Shown: positions 54,046 through 63,352, numbered from the stretch's first letter. The stretch: DNA of 64,000 nt from Longibacter salinarum (GCF_002554795.1 NZ_PDEQ01000005.1:248001-312000); one strand, 5' to 3'. Translations and numbers: made by a program. The notes: generated by a model not told the origin, from the letters alone.

Positions 54046-54828
54046 TCACGGCGCCGCGATCGTCCGCCGCCCCTTCCAGTCAAGGTAAAAGGACAGGCCG
54101 AAGTAAAACGCGGGGTAGACGAGACTTGCCCACAGGAACCAGTCACCGCCCCATGTCGGGCCATTCGGAAACGCCGGGAGCATCGCGACCAGCATACCAA
54201 GCCAGATGACGGCACCGACGATGACGGGCCACATCCATGGCTTCGGAGCCCGGTTAGGATAGACAAACCGCACCGGCAGGACCGTCATGAGCGCCAGGAC
54301 GAGCGTCGCCCCGAGCGAGAAATAGGCACCCGTCTCGCCGTACTCTGCGACGAACAACCCGGTGTAAAACGCCACCACGTTCCAGTACGAAGGAAAGCCC
54401 AGGAAGAAGCCCGCTGCCTCCTGTTTGGCGGTTGCGTTCGAGAACCCGAAGAGACTCGCCATCATCACGAGTGCGACCCACACCGCGTCCGGCCCCGGGA
54501 ACCAGCCCATGCGCCAGACGAGCATCATCGGGATAAACGTGAACGTCAGGAAGTCCACGATGTCGTCAATGACGTGGCCGTAGATGCGCGCCGCGTACAG
54601 CTTGACGTTCCAGTGTCGGGCAAGCGGCCCATCCGCAGCGTCAATCAGGACGGCGATGGCGAGCCAGATAAAGGTCCATCGAGGAGACACCTCCGTCCGG
54701 GCGATGGATGCCATCGCCAAAAATGCGAAAATAACGCCCGACGCCGTAAAGACGTGAACGGCGTAGGCACGCGTTTTTCGCCCCCAGCGAGCGCGCTCCT
54801 TCTTGTCCTTGAAGTTTGGCTTTTCCAT
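54046..54828 (-). CDS. pcs: Phosphatidylcholine synthase-like CDP-alcohol phosphatidyltransferase
   Basis: A 260-residue, about eight-span membrane enzyme. Its motif is D66-G67-x2-A70-R71, 12 residues, G84-x3-D88-x3-D92. The 12-residue spacing between AR and G is the variant reported for phosphatidylcholine synthase, whereas ordinary CDP-alcohol transferases have 8. It would condense CDP-diacylglycerol with choline. A choline source is plausible in salt habitats where betaine and choline are common. The N-terminal charged segment MEKPNFKDKKERARWGRKTR fits Pcs. An upstream ATG would add 18 residues. Confidence 0.82.
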   Translation of the reverse strand: MEKPNFKDKKERARWGRKTRAYAVHVFTASGVIFAFLAMASIARTEVSPRWTFIWLAIAVLIDAADGPLARHWNVKLYAARIYGHVIDDIVDFLTFTFIPMMLVWRMGWFPGPDAVWVALVMMASLFGFSNATAKQEAAGFFLGFPSYWNVVAFYTGLFVAEYGETGAYFSLGATLVLALMTVLPVRFVYPNRAPKPWMWPVIVGAVIWLGMLVAMLPAFPNGPTWGGDWFLWASLVYPAFYFGLSFYLDWKGRRTIAAP

Positions 54829-54883
54829 CTCCGGCCAGGCTGTCATCAACAAGTCGGCCGCGAGATACGGCGCACGGCGCAAA

Positions 54884-56191
54884 CTACTTCTGTTTGAACA
54901 CCAGTGTCAACGGCACTCCCTTAAACCCGAATGCCTCGCGGAATTGCCGCTCCAGGTATCGCTTGTACGATTCCTTTATCCCTTTCGGGTGGTTCGTAAA
55001 GAAAACGAACACGGGCGGGTTCTCCCGAACCTGGGTCACATACTTGATTTCGACGTAATTCCCCCCTCGATAGGTCGGCGGATGGTGATTGGCGACCGCC
55101 TCGCGCAGAACGTCGTTCAGGCGGCTCGTCTGGATTCGCTTCGCCCGCTCGTCGGCGACCTCAAGCGCCGTATCGATCACCTTGTATACTCGCTGCCTCG
55201 TGAGCGCCGAGGTAAAGACGATCGGCACGTAGTCGAGCGTCTGGAGGATCTTGTGGAAGTAATCCTCATACCGCTTCGCCGTCTTGGTATCTTTCTCGAC
55301 CAGATCCCACTTATTGACGGCAATAACCATCCCCTTCTTGTGCTTCTCCGCCAGCTTCAGAACGTTGATGTCCTGGTTCTGAAGCCCATCGGTGGCGTCG
55401 ATCATGAGAACACAGACGTCGCCCTCGCGAATGGAGCGCTCCGTGCGCAGCGTCGAGTAAAACTCGATGTTCTCCTTCACCTTCGCCCGCTTGCGGAGGC
55501 CCGCGGTGTCTACCAACGCGATTTCACGGCCCTCGTAGTTGACCAGCGAGTGGATGGCGTCGCGGGTCGTGCCGGCGACTTCGGTCACGATCGACCGGTC
55601 GTAGCCCAGCACCGCGTTCACGATGGAGGACTTGCCAACGTTCGGCTTCCCGATAATGGCTATGCTCGTCCGATCCTCGAGCTCATCTTCCTCTTCTTCC
55701 TCCTCCGGCAGCGTGTCCACAAGCGCATCGAGCAGTTCGCCGGTGCCAATCCCGTTCGTTGCGCTCACGGGAAAGACCTCGCCAATGCCCATCTCGTAGA
55801 ACTCGCTCGCCGCCCAGCGCCGCTCGTCGTTGTCGGCTTTGTTCGCCACGACCAGGACCGGCGTGTCGTCCTTGCGGAGCTTGTCTGCCATCTCCTGGTC
55901 GATGTCCGTAATGCCCGTCGTGACATCGCCGACGTACAGGATCACGTCCGCGTCCTCCATCGCGATGTCGACCTGCTCGCGGATGGCCGCTTCGAAGCGC
56001 TCGGACGAGTGGGGGACGTATCCACCGGTATCGACGACCGGGATCGTGCGCCCATTCCAGATAATCTCGCCGTAGACCCGGTCGCGCGTGACGCCGGGCT
56101 CATCATGGACAATCGCCAGCTGAGACTCGGTCAGGCGGTTGAAAAGCGTCGACTTGCCCACGTTGGGACGGCCGACAATGGCAACGAGCAT
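54884..56191 (-). CDS. der: Ribosome-assembly GTPase Der (EngA)
   Basis: A 435-residue tandem GTPase. The first G domain has GRPNVGKST (7-15), DTGGY and NKAD; the second has GKPNVGKSS, DTAGLRKRAKVKENIEFYST and NKWD; the C-terminal KH-like domain has HPPTYRGGNYVEIKYVTQVR. Der helps mature the 50S subunit and is essential in most bacteria. The full length and all G motifs are present. It starts at ATG 56191 with MLVAIVGRP. Confidence 0.98.
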   Translation of the reverse strand: MLVAIVGRPNVGKSTLFNRLTESQLAIVHDEPGVTRDRVYGEIIWNGRTIPVVDTGGYVPHSSERFEAAIREQVDIAMEDADVILYVGDVTTGITDIDQEMADKLRKDDTPVLVVANKADNDERRWAASEFYEMGIGEVFPVSATNGIGTGELLDALVDTLPEEEEEEDELEDRTSIAIIGKPNVGKSSIVNAVLGYDRSIVTEVAGTTRDAIHSLVNYEGREIALVDTAGLRKRAKVKENIEFYSTLRTERSIREGDVCVLMIDATDGLQNQDINVLKLAEKHKKGMVIAVNKWDLVEKDTKTAKRYEDYFHKILQTLDYVPIVFTSALTRQRVYKVIDTALEVADERAKRIQTSRLNDVLREAVANHHPPTYRGGNYVEIKYVTQVRENPPVFVFFTNHPKGIKESYKRYLERQFREAFGFKGVPLTLVFKQK

Positions 56192-56194
56192 GTT

Positions 56195-56350
56195 TCAAAG
56201 TCGAATTACGAAAGGCGAAATGCGAAGTGTAGTATAACGACATGAGTGGTGAGAAAAGGTCCGCTCCCCCGCCACAAACGAGGCCTTTCCCTCCCGAAAT
56301 TCGCATTCCAACTTCGCACTTAGCACTTCGCACTTCCCATTTCGCACTCC
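56195..56350. repeat. Degenerate TTCGCAC-type repeat tract
   Basis: At the left ACGAAAGGCGAAATGCGAAG, at the right AAATTCGCATTCCAACTTCG and CACTTAGCACTTCGCACTTC, on opposite strands. The unit is about 7-9 bases, like tracts at 26838-26875 and 59333-59365. Confidence 0.55.
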
Positions 56351-57166
56351 CTACAGTCTTTGCTTCCAGTCGAGGTACATCGCGCGGAAGCACATGTATG
56401 CGGCCTCGGCCGTTTCAGAGGTGAACCAGTAGTTAACGCCAGCTCCGACGGCCGCACCGGCGAGCGGCACGGACTGCGCCAGCTTGCGCCCGACGAGCGC
56501 CTTGGCGATCTCCCGCGGGAGGTGGCGGTTCTGGTCGCGGAAGGTGCCGGACACGCGGCCGCGATACTCCAGGTCGTTGGCGAACGCAGCCGCGGCCACG
56601 CTAACCTCACGGAGCGCCTCGTTGCGCGCCTCTCTCCCTCCAGAGGAGGCGACGTTGAAGATCGATAATACAAGCGGACGGAACGTCGGCCCACGCATTG
56701 GGAAGCCGTAGCACGCGCCGATCTGCTGAATGAGCCGGAAGTTGATCGTAAACAGCAGCGGGATGTCGGCCGCAATCAGCGCTGCGCCGCCCATTCCCAT
56801 GCCGCCACCACTCAGGCCGGCGAGAATCGTGTTTTCCCGAAAGCGGCTGCGGGCGAGCGCGTCCAGATCCTCGATGCGTTCGCTCCGCAGCTCGGACACG
56901 GTCTCGACCATGAGCTTCCGCTTGTGCGCGGCCTCGATCACGTCCTCCGCGTCGTACGTCCACTCCGAAGCGTCGCTCAGAACGGACAGGAAGTCGGATA
57001 TCTTCTCGCTTGCCTGATCGACAACCTCAGGGGGAGTGACGCGGTCCACAGCCCAGTCGATCGGACTCATGGCCCAGTTGACGGCCTGGGAGAGGACGTT
57101 GGCGTCGGCGTGCTGCCAGTCCTCAATCTGGCGGCGAATGGCTTTTTCGGAATCGGAAAGGCGCAT
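56351..57166 (-). CDS. EcsC-family protein
   Basis: A 271-residue protein of the EcsC family: a helical N-terminus with WAMSPIDWAVDRVTPPEVVD, the conserved GGGMGMGGAALIAADIPLLF segment, RLIQQIGACYGFP, and the tail LAQSVPLAGAAVGAGVNYWF followed by TAEAAYMCFRAMYLD. EcsC is linked to ABC transporter function in Bacillus but its molecular role is unknown. Gly-rich stretches would insert into or sit on the membrane. It precedes Der on the same strand, separated by a repeat tract. Confidence 0.9.
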   Translation of the reverse strand: MRLSDSEKAIRRQIEDWQHADANVLSQAVNWAMSPIDWAVDRVTPPEVVDQASEKISDFLSVLSDASEWTYDAEDVIEAAHKRKLMVETVSELRSERIEDLDALARSRFRENTILAGLSGGGMGMGGAALIAADIPLLFTINFRLIQQIGACYGFPMRGPTFRPLVLSIFNVASSGGREARNEALREVSVAAAAFANDLEYRGRVSGTFRDQNRHLPREIAKALVGRKLAQSVPLAGAAVGAGVNYWFTSETAEAAYMCFRAMYLDWKQRL

Positions 57167-57358
57167 ATTTGGAAAACGTCGGTGGGCGAAACGACGATGG
57201 CGCGAGAGAGAGTCAGATGCAAATTAAACAGCACCCCCGCAGAAAAGATGCGGACTCTTAAACCTTAGATGCGAGCATTCGCATTTCTGATCCAAACTCT
57301 CGGCTGCACCTTACAGGACGCACGCGCCCGGCCCAGTGTTACGCCCGTGGCGCCTCAT

Positions 57359-58174
57359 CTACAGGTACCAGAGCCCGATACCACCGACGAGAAAGCAGTA
57401 GTATGCGAAGTACTGCAGGTTGCCCCGGCGCACGAAGTCCAGCATCAGCTTAATCGCCACGACGCCGGAGACGTAGGCGACGACCGTGCCGAGGAGGAGC
57501 GGGACCCAGTCGACTGTCGGGCCCAGCTCAACCAGCTCGATGCTCTTCAAAAGGGTTGCTCCGAGGACCACCGGAAGCAGCATCAGAAAGGAGAAATTCG
57601 CCGCCTGCTCGGGCTTCACGTTCTGGTAGAGTGCCGTGCAAATCGTCGACCCGGAGCGCGAAATGCCCGGAATCATGGCGGCAGACTGCGCGATGCCCAC
57701 GACGAACGCTTTCACGGGGTTCAGCTTGCCGTCCGGGTTGGGACGCAGGAGCGTGAGCAGGAGGAGAATCCCCGTGACGATCAGCATGCCGCAGACGAGC
57801 TTTGGGTCACCGAAGGCCTGTTCTAGCTCGTCTTTGAACAGCACGTAGACGGCGCCGGTCGGGATCATCGTGATGAGGATGTAGATGCCGAGCCGGAAGG
57901 TGGCGCTATCCTCGTACCGCTCGGCGATGCTCGTCGGCTTCGCGACCGCACCGGCGGCTTCTTGCACCAGATCGACGACATCGCGGCCGTACACGGTGAG
58001 AATGCTGAGCACGGTGCCGAAGTGGACGAACACCTCGAACGTCACGTCGCTGGCTTCCGAGGCATCGAGACCGAGCAAATACTGTCCGAGCACGAGATGG
58101 CCGGATGAGGACACGGGCAAAAACTCGGTCAGGCCCTGCACGAGTCCCAGAATGATCGCTTCCAGCCAGGTCAT
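57359..58174 (-). CDS. uppP: Undecaprenyl-diphosphatase UppP (BacA)
   Basis: A 271-residue membrane phosphatase that recycles the undecaprenyl carrier lipid for cell-wall synthesis and gives low-level bacitracin resistance. The two active-site signatures are GLTEFLPVSSSGHLVLGQYL near the N-terminus (Glu, Ser and His) and PGISRSGSTI at about 174-183 (Arg). About eight spans, full length. It starts at ATG 58174 with MTWLEAIILGLVQG, the family's usual N-terminus. Confidence 0.97.
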   Translation of the reverse strand: MTWLEAIILGLVQGLTEFLPVSSSGHLVLGQYLLGLDASEASDVTFEVFVHFGTVLSILTVYGRDVVDLVQEAAGAVAKPTSIAERYEDSATFRLGIYILITMIPTGAVYVLFKDELEQAFGDPKLVCGMLIVTGILLLLTLLRPNPDGKLNPVKAFVVGIAQSAAMIPGISRSGSTICTALYQNVKPEQAANFSFLMLLPVVLGATLLKSIELVELGPTVDWVPLLLGTVVAYVSGVVAIKLMLDFVRRGNLQYFAYYCFLVGGIGLWYL

Positions 58175-58303
58175 GCGCGATTTGAATCAGGAAAAGGGAA
58201 AACGGTCATAGCACCACGCCACAACGTAGCGACCAGACGCGGAAGTGCCTACTGGCGCCGTTGAAGTCGGCTCGAAAAGCTCTCTCGGCTGGCGCGGGTT
58301 GCC

Positions 58304-59326
58304 TCAGCTCACACCCTCCGGTTTCTCAAGGCGAAGGCGCGGTTGAATGTCGAGCGTAGCGCCCGCCGCGTGCCCCGCCTGCAGGTGCATCGCTCCAGCA
58401 CGAGCAATCATAGCGGCGTTGTCCATGCAATACGCCATCTCCGGCATATAGACCTCGAACCCATCCTCGTCAGCCGCCTCCTCGATCGCGGCCCGCAGTG
58501 CGGAGTTGGCCGACACGCCGCCGACAATAGCCACGTGCTCGGCCCCGGTCTCCCGTGCCGCATCGCGCACGGCCCCGACGAGCACATCGACGACGGCTTG
58601 CTGGAAGCTCGCGCAGATGTCCGCACGGTGATCTTTGAGGACGTCCTCTTTTTCCTCCCCGAGATCCCGAAGATAGTACAGTACCGACGTCTTGAGGCCA
58701 CTGAATGAGAAGTCGTACTCGTCCAGGCGACTCCGGGGAAAGTCGTGAAACGCCGGATCCCCCATTTTCGCGAGCCGATCGATGGCCGGTCCACCCGGAT
58801 AGCCCAGATCGAGGAGTTGCGCGACCTTGTCGAACGCCTCGCCGGCCGCGTCATCGCGCGTTGCCCCCAGCACGCTGTGCTCGAAATTCGGGCCCACGCG
58901 TACGAGCTCGGTGTGTCCACCCGAGACGACGAGGCAGAGATACGGCCGGGGCGGCGCCGGGCTGCTCAGATCCACCGAGTAGAGATGGCCCTCCAGGTGA
59001 TTCACGCCCACGAGCGGTAGATTTCGTCCCCGCGCAAACGCCTTGGCAAAGGTCAGCCCGACCATCAGTGACCCCGGAAGTCCCGGGCCGTAGGTAACGG
59101 CAACCGCATCGAGGTCATCTGCGGTGCAGTCGGCATCGCGCAGGGCCTGCTGCACAACCGGCACGATCAGGCGCTGATGATTGCGCGACGCCAGCTCCGG
59201 CACCACGCCGCCGAACTCCGCGTGGATGTCGTGCTGCGAAGAAATCACGTTCGACCGCACGTCGGCATCGACCAGCACGGCCGCGGCCGTGTCGTCGCAC
59301 GACGTTTCGATCCCGAGAATGGTCAT
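58304..59326 (-). CDS. tsaD: tRNA threonylcarbamoyladenosine transferase TsaD
   Basis: A 340-residue ASKHA-fold enzyme that, with TsaB and TsaE, transfers threonylcarbamoyl to A37 of ANN-decoding tRNAs. Signatures: ILGIETSCDDTAAAV, PELASRNHQRLI, the metal-binding NHLEGH (111-116 region), YLCLVVSGGHTEL and IVGGVSANSALR. Start ATG 59326 chosen to give MTILGIETSCD; the frame upstream is not conserved. The neighbouring genes tsaB/tsaE are not in the window. Confidence 0.97.
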   Translation of the reverse strand: MTILGIETSCDDTAAAVLVDADVRSNVISSQHDIHAEFGGVVPELASRNHQRLIVPVVQQALRDADCTADDLDAVAVTYGPGLPGSLMVGLTFAKAFARGRNLPLVGVNHLEGHLYSVDLSSPAPPRPYLCLVVSGGHTELVRVGPNFEHSVLGATRDDAAGEAFDKVAQLLDLGYPGGPAIDRLAKMGDPAFHDFPRSRLDEYDFSFSGLKTSVLYYLRDLGEEKEDVLKDHRADICASFQQAVVDVLVGAVRDAARETGAEHVAIVGGVSANSALRAAIEEAADEDGFEVYMPEMAYCMDNAAMIARAGAMHLQAGHAAGATLDIQPRLRLEKPEGVS

Positions 59327-59539
59327 GGTAGAATTCGACTTGCGAAGGGCGAATGGCGAAATTCGGCGCCGGAATATCCGACCGTGGCTCCGAACGTGAG
59401 CGTCATGGGTACGACCCGACGAGAGAGGCGTTCGGTTCCGGACGCTGTGGTGAACAAATCGAGCAGACTCGGGTACAGAATCTACCACGGATCTCCTCCG
59501 ACCTGCCGTCTCCAGTTTCGTTATCTGAAAAGGTCGCTT

Positions 59540-60058
59540 ATGCGCGCCACAGTTTCGCTACTATGCCTCGTCGCCGTGCTCTGCCTGGCACAACCTGCAG
59601 AAGCGCAGCTTCGCGAAACGGCTCTGAACGGGCCGTCTCCCACGCAACTTTATGACACGGGGAGTAGCTTCTTCGGGAAGCTCTTCGATGCGGAGCATTT
59701 CCAGATGTCGCATACCTACGAGATGTCCATGTCATCGTTCGGCAACGAGAGTGCCTCGATGGGCATGTACACGAACTCGATGATGTGGCAGTTTAACTCG
59801 GCTTGGGCCGCTCGCGTCGACGTGAGCCTCATGCAGCCGTTCTCCGGACAGATGTACGGGGACCAGTCCCCGCAGGTCTTCCTCCAGAATGCGGAGGTTG
59901 CCTATCGACCGACGGAGAGCACGGAGATCCGATTCCAGTTTCAGCAGAGCCCGTACGGACGGTACGCCAGCCCTTATGGCGCCTACCGCCCGTATGGTCA
60001 CCGCTCTGCAGCCTTTGCGCCGCATTCGTCGAGCCGCCTCTTCTGGCGATCGAATTAG
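59540..60058 (+). CDS. Secreted protein of unknown function
   Basis: A 172-residue exported protein with a signal peptide (SLLCLVAVLCLAQPAEAQ) and a middle part rich in Met, Ser and aromatic residues (MSHTYEMSMSSFGNESASMG) that alternates like beta strands (WAARVDVSLMQPF, EIRFQFQQSPYG). A Tyr/Gly/Pro-rich tail follows. It may be a small outer-membrane barrel or surface protein; no family is recognised. A strong terminator follows its stop. ATG 59540 puts the signal peptide first. Confidence 0.7.
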   Translation: MRATVSLLCLVAVLCLAQPAEAQLRETALNGPSPTQLYDTGSSFFGKLFDAEHFQMSHTYEMSMSSFGNESASMGMYTNSMMWQFNSAWAARVDVSLMQPFSGQMYGDQSPQVFLQNAEVAYRPTESTEIRFQFQQSPYGRYASPYGAYRPYGHRSAAFAPHSSSRLFWRSN

Positions 60059-60090
60059 CCGCGTCGACGGATCTCCCACTGCGGGAATCG

Positions 60091-60126
60091 GCGCGGCATG
60101 CCCTCGGTGGCGTGCCGCGCTTTTTC
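60091..60126 (+). terminator. Rho-independent terminator
   Basis: GCGCGGCATGCC-CTCGGT-GGCGTGCCGCGC-TTTTTC: a 12-bp stem with one wobble pair, 6-base loop and T-tract, 32 bp after the secreted protein stop. This is the clearest intrinsic terminator in the window. Confidence 0.9.
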
Positions 60127-60163
60127 TTCGCTCCCCGGCGACTCAGACTCACCCCTGCTGTTC

Positions 60164-60646
60164 ATGAACCTTTGGACCGACCGCGTCCGAAACGGCCTTC
60201 TTAATTCCGTCCTGCTCGTACTCGGGCTCGGCGTGATGCTGCTGATGTATGCGCTCGTGACACGCACGACGACCCCGCGCAGCAACCCGAACCGTGTGGC
60301 ACGTGCGACGGAGCTGGTTGGACCGGTGATTCAGGTCGAGGTTCGAAATGGCGCAGGGGTCGATCACCTCGCGGCCCGCACGACACGCTTCCTCCGCGAC
60401 CGTGGCTTCGACGTCGTCGAAGTCGGCAACTACGGATCCTTCGCCCAAGAGCACTCCGTCGTGATCGACCGCGTGGGCGACCTCGAGTCAGCGCGCAAGG
60501 TCGCTCGAGCCCTTTCTATCCCAGAGGACCGCGTCGAGCAAGACATCCGAACGGATTACTACCTCGACGCCTCGGTTATTCTCGGGAAAGACTACCGCAC
60601 GCTTCGCCCGTTTCAAGGGCAAGTAGACGTTCAACCGGCGCAATGA
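60164..60646 (+). CDS. LytR C-terminal domain protein
   Basis: A 160-residue protein with one N-terminal span (about 14-33, LLVLGLGVMLLMYALV) and a LytR_C domain: IQVEVRNGAGVDHLAARTTR, FLRDRGFDVVEVGNYG, VIDRVGDLESARKVARAL and the closing DASVILGKDYRTL. Such LytR_C proteins occur alone or after LytR-CpsA-Psr catalytic domains; this one has only the C-terminal domain. It lies just before rsfS, as in related genomes where LytR_C precedes RsfS. Confidence 0.88.
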   Translation: MNLWTDRVRNGLLNSVLLVLGLGVMLLMYALVTRTTTPRSNPNRVARATELVGPVIQVEVRNGAGVDHLAARTTRFLRDRGFDVVEVGNYGSFAQEHSVVIDRVGDLESARKVARALSIPEDRVEQDIRTDYYLDASVILGKDYRTLRPFQGQVDVQPAQ

Positions 60647-60717
60647 TGGCGCCCGCCGGCTCATCCCGGCGCTTTTCGTTTCCTCCTCACGAGATCACGG
60701 ACCAATGTCCTGACTGT

Positions 60718-61194
60718 ATGGCTTCTCCCAACCAGATGACGTCTTCCTCTTCTGCCCCTTCTCCATCGCGCCGCCGAGTACCCGAGAATCCCGGGTACGT
60801 CCTCGCCGCTCACGCAGTCGATGCGATGGCCGATAAAAAGGCCGCCGACATCACGGTTCTTGACCTGCGTGGCGTCAGCGGAATGGCCGACTTCTTCGTT
60901 ATCGGCACGGGCGGCTCCGACCTCCAAATTCGCGCCATCGCAAATGGCGTCATGGATCGGATCCGAGAGAAATGCGACGAACGCCCCTATAAGAAAGAAG
61001 GGCTGGAATCGCTGCAGTGGGTGCTGATCGACTACGTCGACGTTGTCGTTCACGTCTTCAGCAAAGAGAAACGCGAGCACTACAACATCGAACGCCTCTG
61101 GGGCGAAGCGGACGCCGAAACGGTGCCGCAGGACGGTGATGCAGGCGATATCAAGCTCCTGCAGTCGCTGCTCCACCAAGACGGGGACACGTGA
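60718..61194 (+). CDS. rsfS: Ribosome silencing factor RsfS
   Basis: A 158-residue RsfS/Iojap protein. AAHAVDAMADKKAADITVLD, then MADFFVIGTGGSDLQIRAIA and WVLIDYVDVVVHVFSKEKRE followed by YNIERLW cover the whole conserved fold. It binds L14 on the 50S subunit and blocks joining during starvation. The first 20-odd residues are Ser/Pro/Arg-rich. A start at 60643, which overlaps the stop of the preceding gene (ATGATG), would add 25 residues unlike the family, so 60718 is preferred; coupling via the overlap is still possible. Confidence 0.93.
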   Translation: MASPNQMTSSSSAPSPSRRRVPENPGYVLAAHAVDAMADKKAADITVLDLRGVSGMADFFVIGTGGSDLQIRAIANGVMDRIREKCDERPYKKEGLESLQWVLIDYVDVVVHVFSKEKREHYNIERLWGEADAETVPQDGDAGDIKLLQSLLHQDGDT

Positions 61195-61239
61195 TCCGCG
61201 CGACTTCTCGTTTTCTTCCCAGACACCTCTTTCCGTTCG

Positions 61240-61611
61240 ATGAGTCGACTGTTTCTCGTGATCGGAGCCCTGGCGGCCGGTATCGCCGTCGCCGCCGGGG
61301 CGTTCGGTGCTCACGGTCTCGAAAGCCGTGTGACACCGGATCGTCTTGAGACGTTCAAGACAGGCGTCGCGTACCAGATGTATCACGCCCTGGCCCTGCT
61401 CGCCGTCGCCTGGGCATCCGCGCAGTTTTCGGCCCCCGCCGTGTCGTACGCCGGCTACTGCTTCATCGCCGGAATGGTCATCTTCAGCGGAAGCCTCTAC
61501 ATCCTCGTCCTCACGGATACGTCCTGGCTCGGCGCCATCACGCCGATCGGTGGCGTGGCCTTTATCGCGGGATGGCTGCTTCTCGCCTGGGGCATCTGGT
61601 CGAGCCCTTGA
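61240..61611 (+). CDS. DUF423 membrane protein
   Basis: A 123-residue, four-span protein of the DUF423 (YgdD-like) family. The hallmark GAFGAHGL is at 21-28, followed by TGVAYQMYHALALLAV, SGSLYILVLT and ITPIGGVAFIAGW. Its function is unknown. It lies 45 bp after rsfS on the same strand. Confidence 0.93.
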   Translation: MSRLFLVIGALAAGIAVAAGAFGAHGLESRVTPDRLETFKTGVAYQMYHALALLAVAWASAQFSAPAVSYAGYCFIAGMVIFSGSLYILVLTDTSWLGAITPIGGVAFIAGWLLLAWGIWSSP

Positions 61612-61623
61612 TCCAGACCCGGC

Positions 61624-61983
61624 TCAGAGCTCTTCGTCCTCGAACAGAACGGTGAAGCTGGGTAGCAGGTCGTGCTCTTTCGCCAGCGCGAGCATGGCAC
61701 CAGACGCTACCTCCGGGATGTCGTAGGACCCGTATTCGGTGCTCTCCACGGCGAGACGGTACGCAACATCGGCATCATCTTCGATGTCTATTTCCGATTC
61801 CCATTCGGTCGCTTCTTCGATCAGAAGCGTGCCGTCATCCGGCATGAACGATGCGATGTACATCTCTTTGTTCGCCTCGACATCGATCAGGCTGAGGCTT
61901 CCGACCAACCCGTATTCGCCGTCGTAAAAGAGCGTTTCAGAAATCAGGCGGTGGGCAAAGTTTTCGAGATCGAACGCTGGCAT
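61624..61983 (-). CDS. Small acidic protein of unknown function
   Basis: A 119-residue, strongly acidic protein (ATEWESEIDIEDDADVAYRL, tail FEDEEL). No family is recognised. It looks like a small alpha/beta fold. GGGTGA lies just upstream of the chosen ATG at 61983. Its high acid content fits a salt-in halophile. Convergent with the DUF423 gene. Confidence 0.65.
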   Translation of the reverse strand: MPAFDLENFAHRLISETLFYDGEYGLVGSLSLIDVEANKEMYIASFMPDDGTLLIEEATEWESEIDIEDDADVAYRLAVESTEYGSYDIPEVASGAMLALAKEHDLLPSFTVLFEDEEL

Positions 61984-62103
61984 AGAGTCACCCTTCGTGA
62001 AATGACAGTTCGCTCCAAGGGTATCGCTCCCACGCGTCGTTGTCAACCCGTAGCATGCCCACAACGCCTCTGACTCCGTCTTTTCCCGTATCCGAACCTG
62101 CCG

Positions 62104-62349
62104 ATGGAAATCTACTGTCCCAAATGCGAATGGGAGCCGCCGGCGTCGGCACGCTGGTCGTGCTCATGCGGCCATTCGTGGAACACATTCGACACGCAGG
62201 GCCAGTGCCCCGAGTGCGGCAAAGTGTGGCGTGAGACGCAGTGCCTTCAGTGCAAGAAATGGTCGCCGCACCACGACTGGTACCATGACTATCCGCCGAT
62301 CGACCTGGAGGAGATCACGGAAGAGACAGCCGTCGAAGAAGGCGCATAA
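62104..62349 (+). CDS. Double zinc-ribbon protein
   Basis: An 81-residue protein with three C-x2-C knuckles and one C-x-C: CPKCEWEPP, SCSCGHSWNTFDTQG, CPECGKVW and CLQCKKW, enough for two zinc ribbons, plus His near HHDWYHDYP and an acidic tail. It would bind zinc and act as a small adaptor; no enzymatic domain. Similar small proteins are found in Rhodothermota as conserved hypotheticals. Confidence 0.8.
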   Translation: MEIYCPKCEWEPPASARWSCSCGHSWNTFDTQGQCPECGKVWRETQCLQCKKWSPHHDWYHDYPPIDLEEITEETAVEEGA

Positions 62350-62447
62350 AACCACACACGAGCCCCTGCCGCAACAATTGACTGTAGCAGGTGCTTTGCG
62401 GCCGATGGGAAGCGCTGGTAGCGTGCGCGGCCACCTGGACAGCAAAT

Positions 62448-63236
62448 CTAGGCTGCGACGTGCGGGATGTCTGCGCTCGACCCCAGCACGTCATCAAGCG
62501 CACGGCGAGCGTCGTCGCCGTGAAGCAACTCGACCGTCGCGTCAAAGATGGTGGAGAAGTGGCCGACCACCTGCTTCAATACCTCACCGTCCGAAACCGA
62601 TCGGTTCAGCTCGTGAGCCAGAGAGGTGACGCCTCGATCCCGAATACCGCACGGCACGATGTGGCCGAAGTAGTCAAGATCCACGTTGACGTTGAACGCA
62701 AAGCCGTGCATCGTCACCCAGCGGCTGCAATGTACGCCCATCGCGCAGATCTTTCGCTCGGGGCCGTGCTCGTCTGGGCCAATCCACGTACCCGTGCGCC
62801 CCTCCACGCGGCCGCCGTCGATGCCGTGATCCGCGCACGTTTGGATGATGACCTCCTCAAGTGAACGGAGATAGCGACCCAGATCGGTAAAGAAACGGTC
62901 GAGGTCGAGAATCGGATAGCCAACCAGCTGTCCCGGCCCGTGGTAGGTGACGTCGCCACCCCGCTCAATCTCGTGGAACGTCGCGCCGATCTCGTCGAGG
63001 CGCTCGTCGCTCAGCAGCATGTTCGCTGCGTCCCCGCTTTTCCCCAGCGTATAGACATGCGGGTGTTCGACCAGTAACCAGACGTGGGGCACGGTCTCCG
63101 GCGGGTCTGATCGCTTTGCCTCTACGAGACGCGTCTGCAGCGCTTTTTGTAGCGCGCGGGTCTCAGGATAGTCAACCCGCCCTAGATGACATGCCAGCAC
63201 GTGCTGGCGCTCAGACGAGTCAGTCGAAGACAGCAT
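62448..63236 (-). CDS. lipB: Octanoyltransferase LipB
   Basis: A 262-residue enzyme that moves octanoate from acyl carrier protein to lipoyl domains, the first step of lipoate synthesis. [20 protein letters not shown] holds the substrate pocket; the catalytic pair is Lys in [13 protein letters not shown] and Cys in [16 protein letters not shown]-terminal residues include [13 protein letters not shown]. Full length. lipA is not in the window. Start at ATG 63236. Confidence 0.96.
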   Translation of the reverse strand: MLSSTDSSERQHVLACHLGRVDYPETRALQKALQTRLVEAKRSDPPETVPHVWLLVEHPHVYTLGKSGDAANMLLSDERLDEIGATFHEIERGGDVTYHGPGQLVGYPILDLDRFFTDLGRYLRSLEEVIIQTCADHGIDGGRVEGRTGTWIGPDEHGPERKICAMGVHCSRWVTMHGFAFNVNVDLDYFGHIVPCGIRDRGVTSLAHELNRSVSDGEVLKQVVGHFSTIFDATVELLHGDDARRALDDVLGSSADIPHVAA

Positions 63237-63352
63237 GTCGATGGTCGAACAATCGGTACACGGGTGGATCGCAACGTATTTCCCGGACGCGACTTTGTTC
63301 TTGCGATTCGAAACGAGGCTGTATGCATCCGGACGGTATCACACCAAATCCG

